The translations under genes were made by a program, and so were the position numbers. Of a stretch of 36,066 nt of DNA, positions 34,449 to 36,066 are shown one piece after another (positions within the stretch are counted from its first letter, which is position 1; each line of letters opens with the position of its first letter). Below the pieces are notes generated by a model. That model saw only the letters and a list, made by a program, of their open reading frames with translations, made no database searches and was not told the origin of the DNA. The stretch covers positions 1 through 36,066 of the forward strand of contig CAIOYH010000074.1 of NCBI GenBank assembly GCA_903862465.1, read 5' to 3'. This DNA comes from an uncultured bacterium (lineage in GTDB: Bacteria > Bacteroidota > Bacteroidia > Bacteroidales > CAIWKO01).

Positions 34449-35667
34449 TTTTCTTGATGCTATTGTCGTCTTTATCTTTCTTGCCTTTCACTTTATCAAA
34501 GTTGAACAGCAAGGAGAAACGAAGCGTGTTTTCGAGAGGGTTGCGTTGTGTCACAGGAACCAAATAAGCAAAATCCAAACCGAAAACGCTATAGCGCAAG
34601 CCTGCACCTACCGTGATGTATTTACGATTTCCTTTAGTTTTACTTTCGTTGAAGTAACCTGCGCGTATGGAGAATTGATTGTCATACCAATATTCGATGC
34701 CCAAGGAATAATTAATCTCTTTAAACTCTTCTCTGTAGCCTCCCGGAGCATCATAAAACGATTGTATCATGCCTCTTACAACAGGAACGTCGGGATTTTT
34801 TCCATGTTCAATAATTTTATTGTTAGAAGCGTCTAACACAAATTTTCCGGTACTATCAAGCAGATAAACAGGAGGGGTGGGTACCAATAATTTATTCAAA
34901 TCGAGCATCACGCCCAAGCTATTGTGCTTATCGAAATTCATCAAATAGGAAGCACCAATGCGTAAATTTGTTGGGATGAAATCTTTGTCGAGATTTTCCG
35001 TATATGATATTTTATTACCGATATTAGAAATGTTCAAACCAAAAGCAACGGTAGTATTCATTTTGCTCACTTTGATGGGTTTTTGATAATAAATGTTTAC
35101 GTCGGCAGCAGCAGCCTGTCCTGCATTTGAAGCTGCACCTGCCACACTGATACCTCCCGTTAGATTTGAGTAGATATAGCGCAGTGCGATTGCTCCTGAA
35201 AGTGTGTTGGTGAATTTATAACCATAAGAAACATCTAAAGCAAATTCATTGGGCTTATAATTTCCTATAGAACTGCCATTAATATCCGTAAAAGTAATAT
35301 TTCCTAAAGAGAAATAGCGTAAAGACATAGCAACAACCTGACGTTTCGTGATTCTTTTGTAAGCGCCCAAATAAGCCAAATTGATATCGTTTACTAATTT
35401 GCGCAACCACGGTGCGTAAGAAACCGAAATGCCAAAATCTTTATCAATGAAAGCATATTTAGCTGCATTCCAATGCTGCGAATTTGCATCCGGCGACGAA
35501 GCAACGCCTGCATCACCCATGCCGCCCCCGCGAGCATCAGGAGCAATAAGTAAGAAAGGTACAGCGGTGGTTAGTGTATTAAGATTGTTATAATAATCAG
35601 ATGCTTGTGAGAAAACTTTAGAAGTCAGGACTACTAAAATTATTAATAATGCAATGTTTTTTTTCAT
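34441..35667 (-). CDS. porV: Type IX secretion outer-membrane shuttle protein PorV
   Basis: 408 residues. The signal peptide (1-20) ends KVFSQ. The PorV/LptO hallmark follows: TAVPFLLIAPDARGGGMG, then GVASSPDANSQHWNAAKYAF (about 37-72). The rest is a 14-strand FadL-like barrel. PorV carries T9SS cargo from the SprA/Sov translocon to the PorU sortase, where the sorting domain is removed. It follows the porU end by 105 bp and overlaps ispF. Matches the cargo-type nuclease at the other end of this window. Confidence 0.95.
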   Translation of the reverse strand: MKKNIALLIILVVLTSKVFSQASDYYNNLNTLTTAVPFLLIAPDARGGGMGDAGVASSPDANSQHWNAAKYAFIDKDFGISVSYAPWLRKLVNDINLAYLGAYKRITKRQVVAMSLRYFSLGNITFTDINGSSIGNYKPNEFALDVSYGYKFTNTLSGAIALRYIYSNLTGGISVAGAASNAGQAAAADVNIYYQKPIKVSKMNTTVAFGLNISNIGNKISYTENLDKDFIPTNLRIGASYLMNFDKHNSLGVMLDLNKLLVPTPPVYLLDSTGKFVLDASNNKIIEHGKNPDVPVVRGMIQSFYDAPGGYREEFKEINYSLGIEYWYDNQFSIRAGYFNESKTKGNRKYITVGAGLRYSVFGLDFAYLVPVTQRNPLENTLRFSLLFNFDKVKGKKDKDDNSIKKNE

Positions 35668-35695
35668 TTTTGGTTGTGTGCTTTTAATGTGAATG

Positions 35696-35703
35696 CAAAA
35701 ATA
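35696..35703 (-). promoter_or_regulatory. -7 promoter element for porV
   Basis: TATTTTTG on the minus strand fits TAnnTTTG, 28 bp upstream of the porV start codon. Confidence 0.5.
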
Positions 35704-35772
35704 ACGATTATTTGTATAGTATATTGTTTTAGATATATTTTTCTAATACTTGAATAACGATTTTTTCTTTTT

Positions 35773-36066
35773 TTATTTTATGATGATGAGTTTTTCTGAT
35801 TGTTGCCTGATTTTTCCGTTGTCATCTGACAAAGTTATGGTGTAAGTAAAAAAGCCTTTCGACAGACGTTCCCCATTAGTGCTACATGCGTTCCAATAGA
35901 CTTTAATGGGTAAGTATTCTCCCGGAATAATATCTCTTTGGATTTCTGCTGCGGCTTTTCCGGTGATATCATATACCACAATTTTTAGAAACATCATATT
36001 GTCGCTTAAATTGTGTTCGATATAAAAATAGGTGTAATCACTCACAGGGTCAGGATAATTATAAAC
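35773..36066 (-). CDS. porU: 3' end of the T9SS sortase PorU (partial)
   Basis: Only the last 97 residues are in the window; the frame is open to the right edge, so a GTG at 36045 is not the real start. The visible part reads YPDPVSDYTYFYIEHNLS, then a terminal sorting-type beta domain with LKIVVYDITGKAA and GFFTYTITLSDDNGKI. This is the C-terminal signature of PorU, the cysteine protease-like sortase that cuts off T9SS sorting domains and anchors cargo. Its place directly before porV supports the call. Confidence 0.87.
   Translation of the reverse strand, partial: VYNYPDPVSDYTYFYIEHNLSDNMMFLKIVVYDITGKAAAEIQRDIIPGEYLPIKVYWNACSTNGERLSKGFFTYTITLSDDNGKIRQQSEKLIIIK

Overview
The window comes from the chromosome of a Bacteroidota bacterium, probably uncultured. 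The evidence is type IX secretion genes (porV, the end of porU, and a nuclease carrying a T9SS sorting domain), a Bacteroidota-type LptD, a TamL-type lipoprotein/Omp85 protein, and many promoters with the Bacteroidota -7 element TAnnTTTG. No rRNA, tRNA, CRISPR array, transposase or integrase gene was seen.

Layout. 1-257: a 21-bp tandem array running in from the left edge. 456-12915: core genes, namely purL, a secreted endonuclease I, an MCE/MlaD lipid-transport protein, a cell-wall amidase with a SPOR-like end, lptD, a DUF3822 gene, rsmD and an MscS-family channel. 13204-14315: an unrecognised protein and a second 21-bp array. 14492-19780: an AT-richer accessory block. 19855-27541: a small lipoprotein, exbB-exbD-tonB, folC, tamL and a MacB-type permease. 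27684-29746: an MNT nucleotidyltransferase, an antitoxin/PIN toxin pair and an unrecognised protein. 29747-31140: 1.4 kb without a gene but full of repeats, with a third 21-bp array, a nested 157-bp palindrome and four small hairpins. 31141-36066: a THUMP-type rRNA methyltransferase, a RecD-like helicase, ispF, porV and the 3' end of porU.

The main discovery is that the accessory block behaves as a row of integron gene cassettes without an integrase in view (a CALIN-like array). Four consecutive units all read on the + strand. Each begins with GTT plus a unit-specific sequence, and each ends in a hairpin-forming site whose left end is the reverse complement of that same unit's own beginning (9, 10, 9 and 8-of-9 nt). 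This is the signature left when circular cassettes insert at attC sites. The cargo is a type II restriction-modification pair (methyltransferase plus a Bpu10I-like endonuclease), a TPR protein, a DUF2971 protein and a membrane-anchored alpha/beta hydrolase.

A second unusual theme is three tandem arrays with exactly the same 21-bp period (12, 13 and 12 copies) but unrelated unit sequences, all lying between genes.

How the genes fit together: LptD, MCE, TamL, ExbBD-TonB and PorUV all build or energise the outer membrane, and the nuclease is a likely T9SS client. PurL, FolC, IspF, RsmD, the THUMP methyltransferase and the RecD-like helicase are housekeeping functions. The accessory block and the toxin-antitoxin pair look like defence and mobile cargo.
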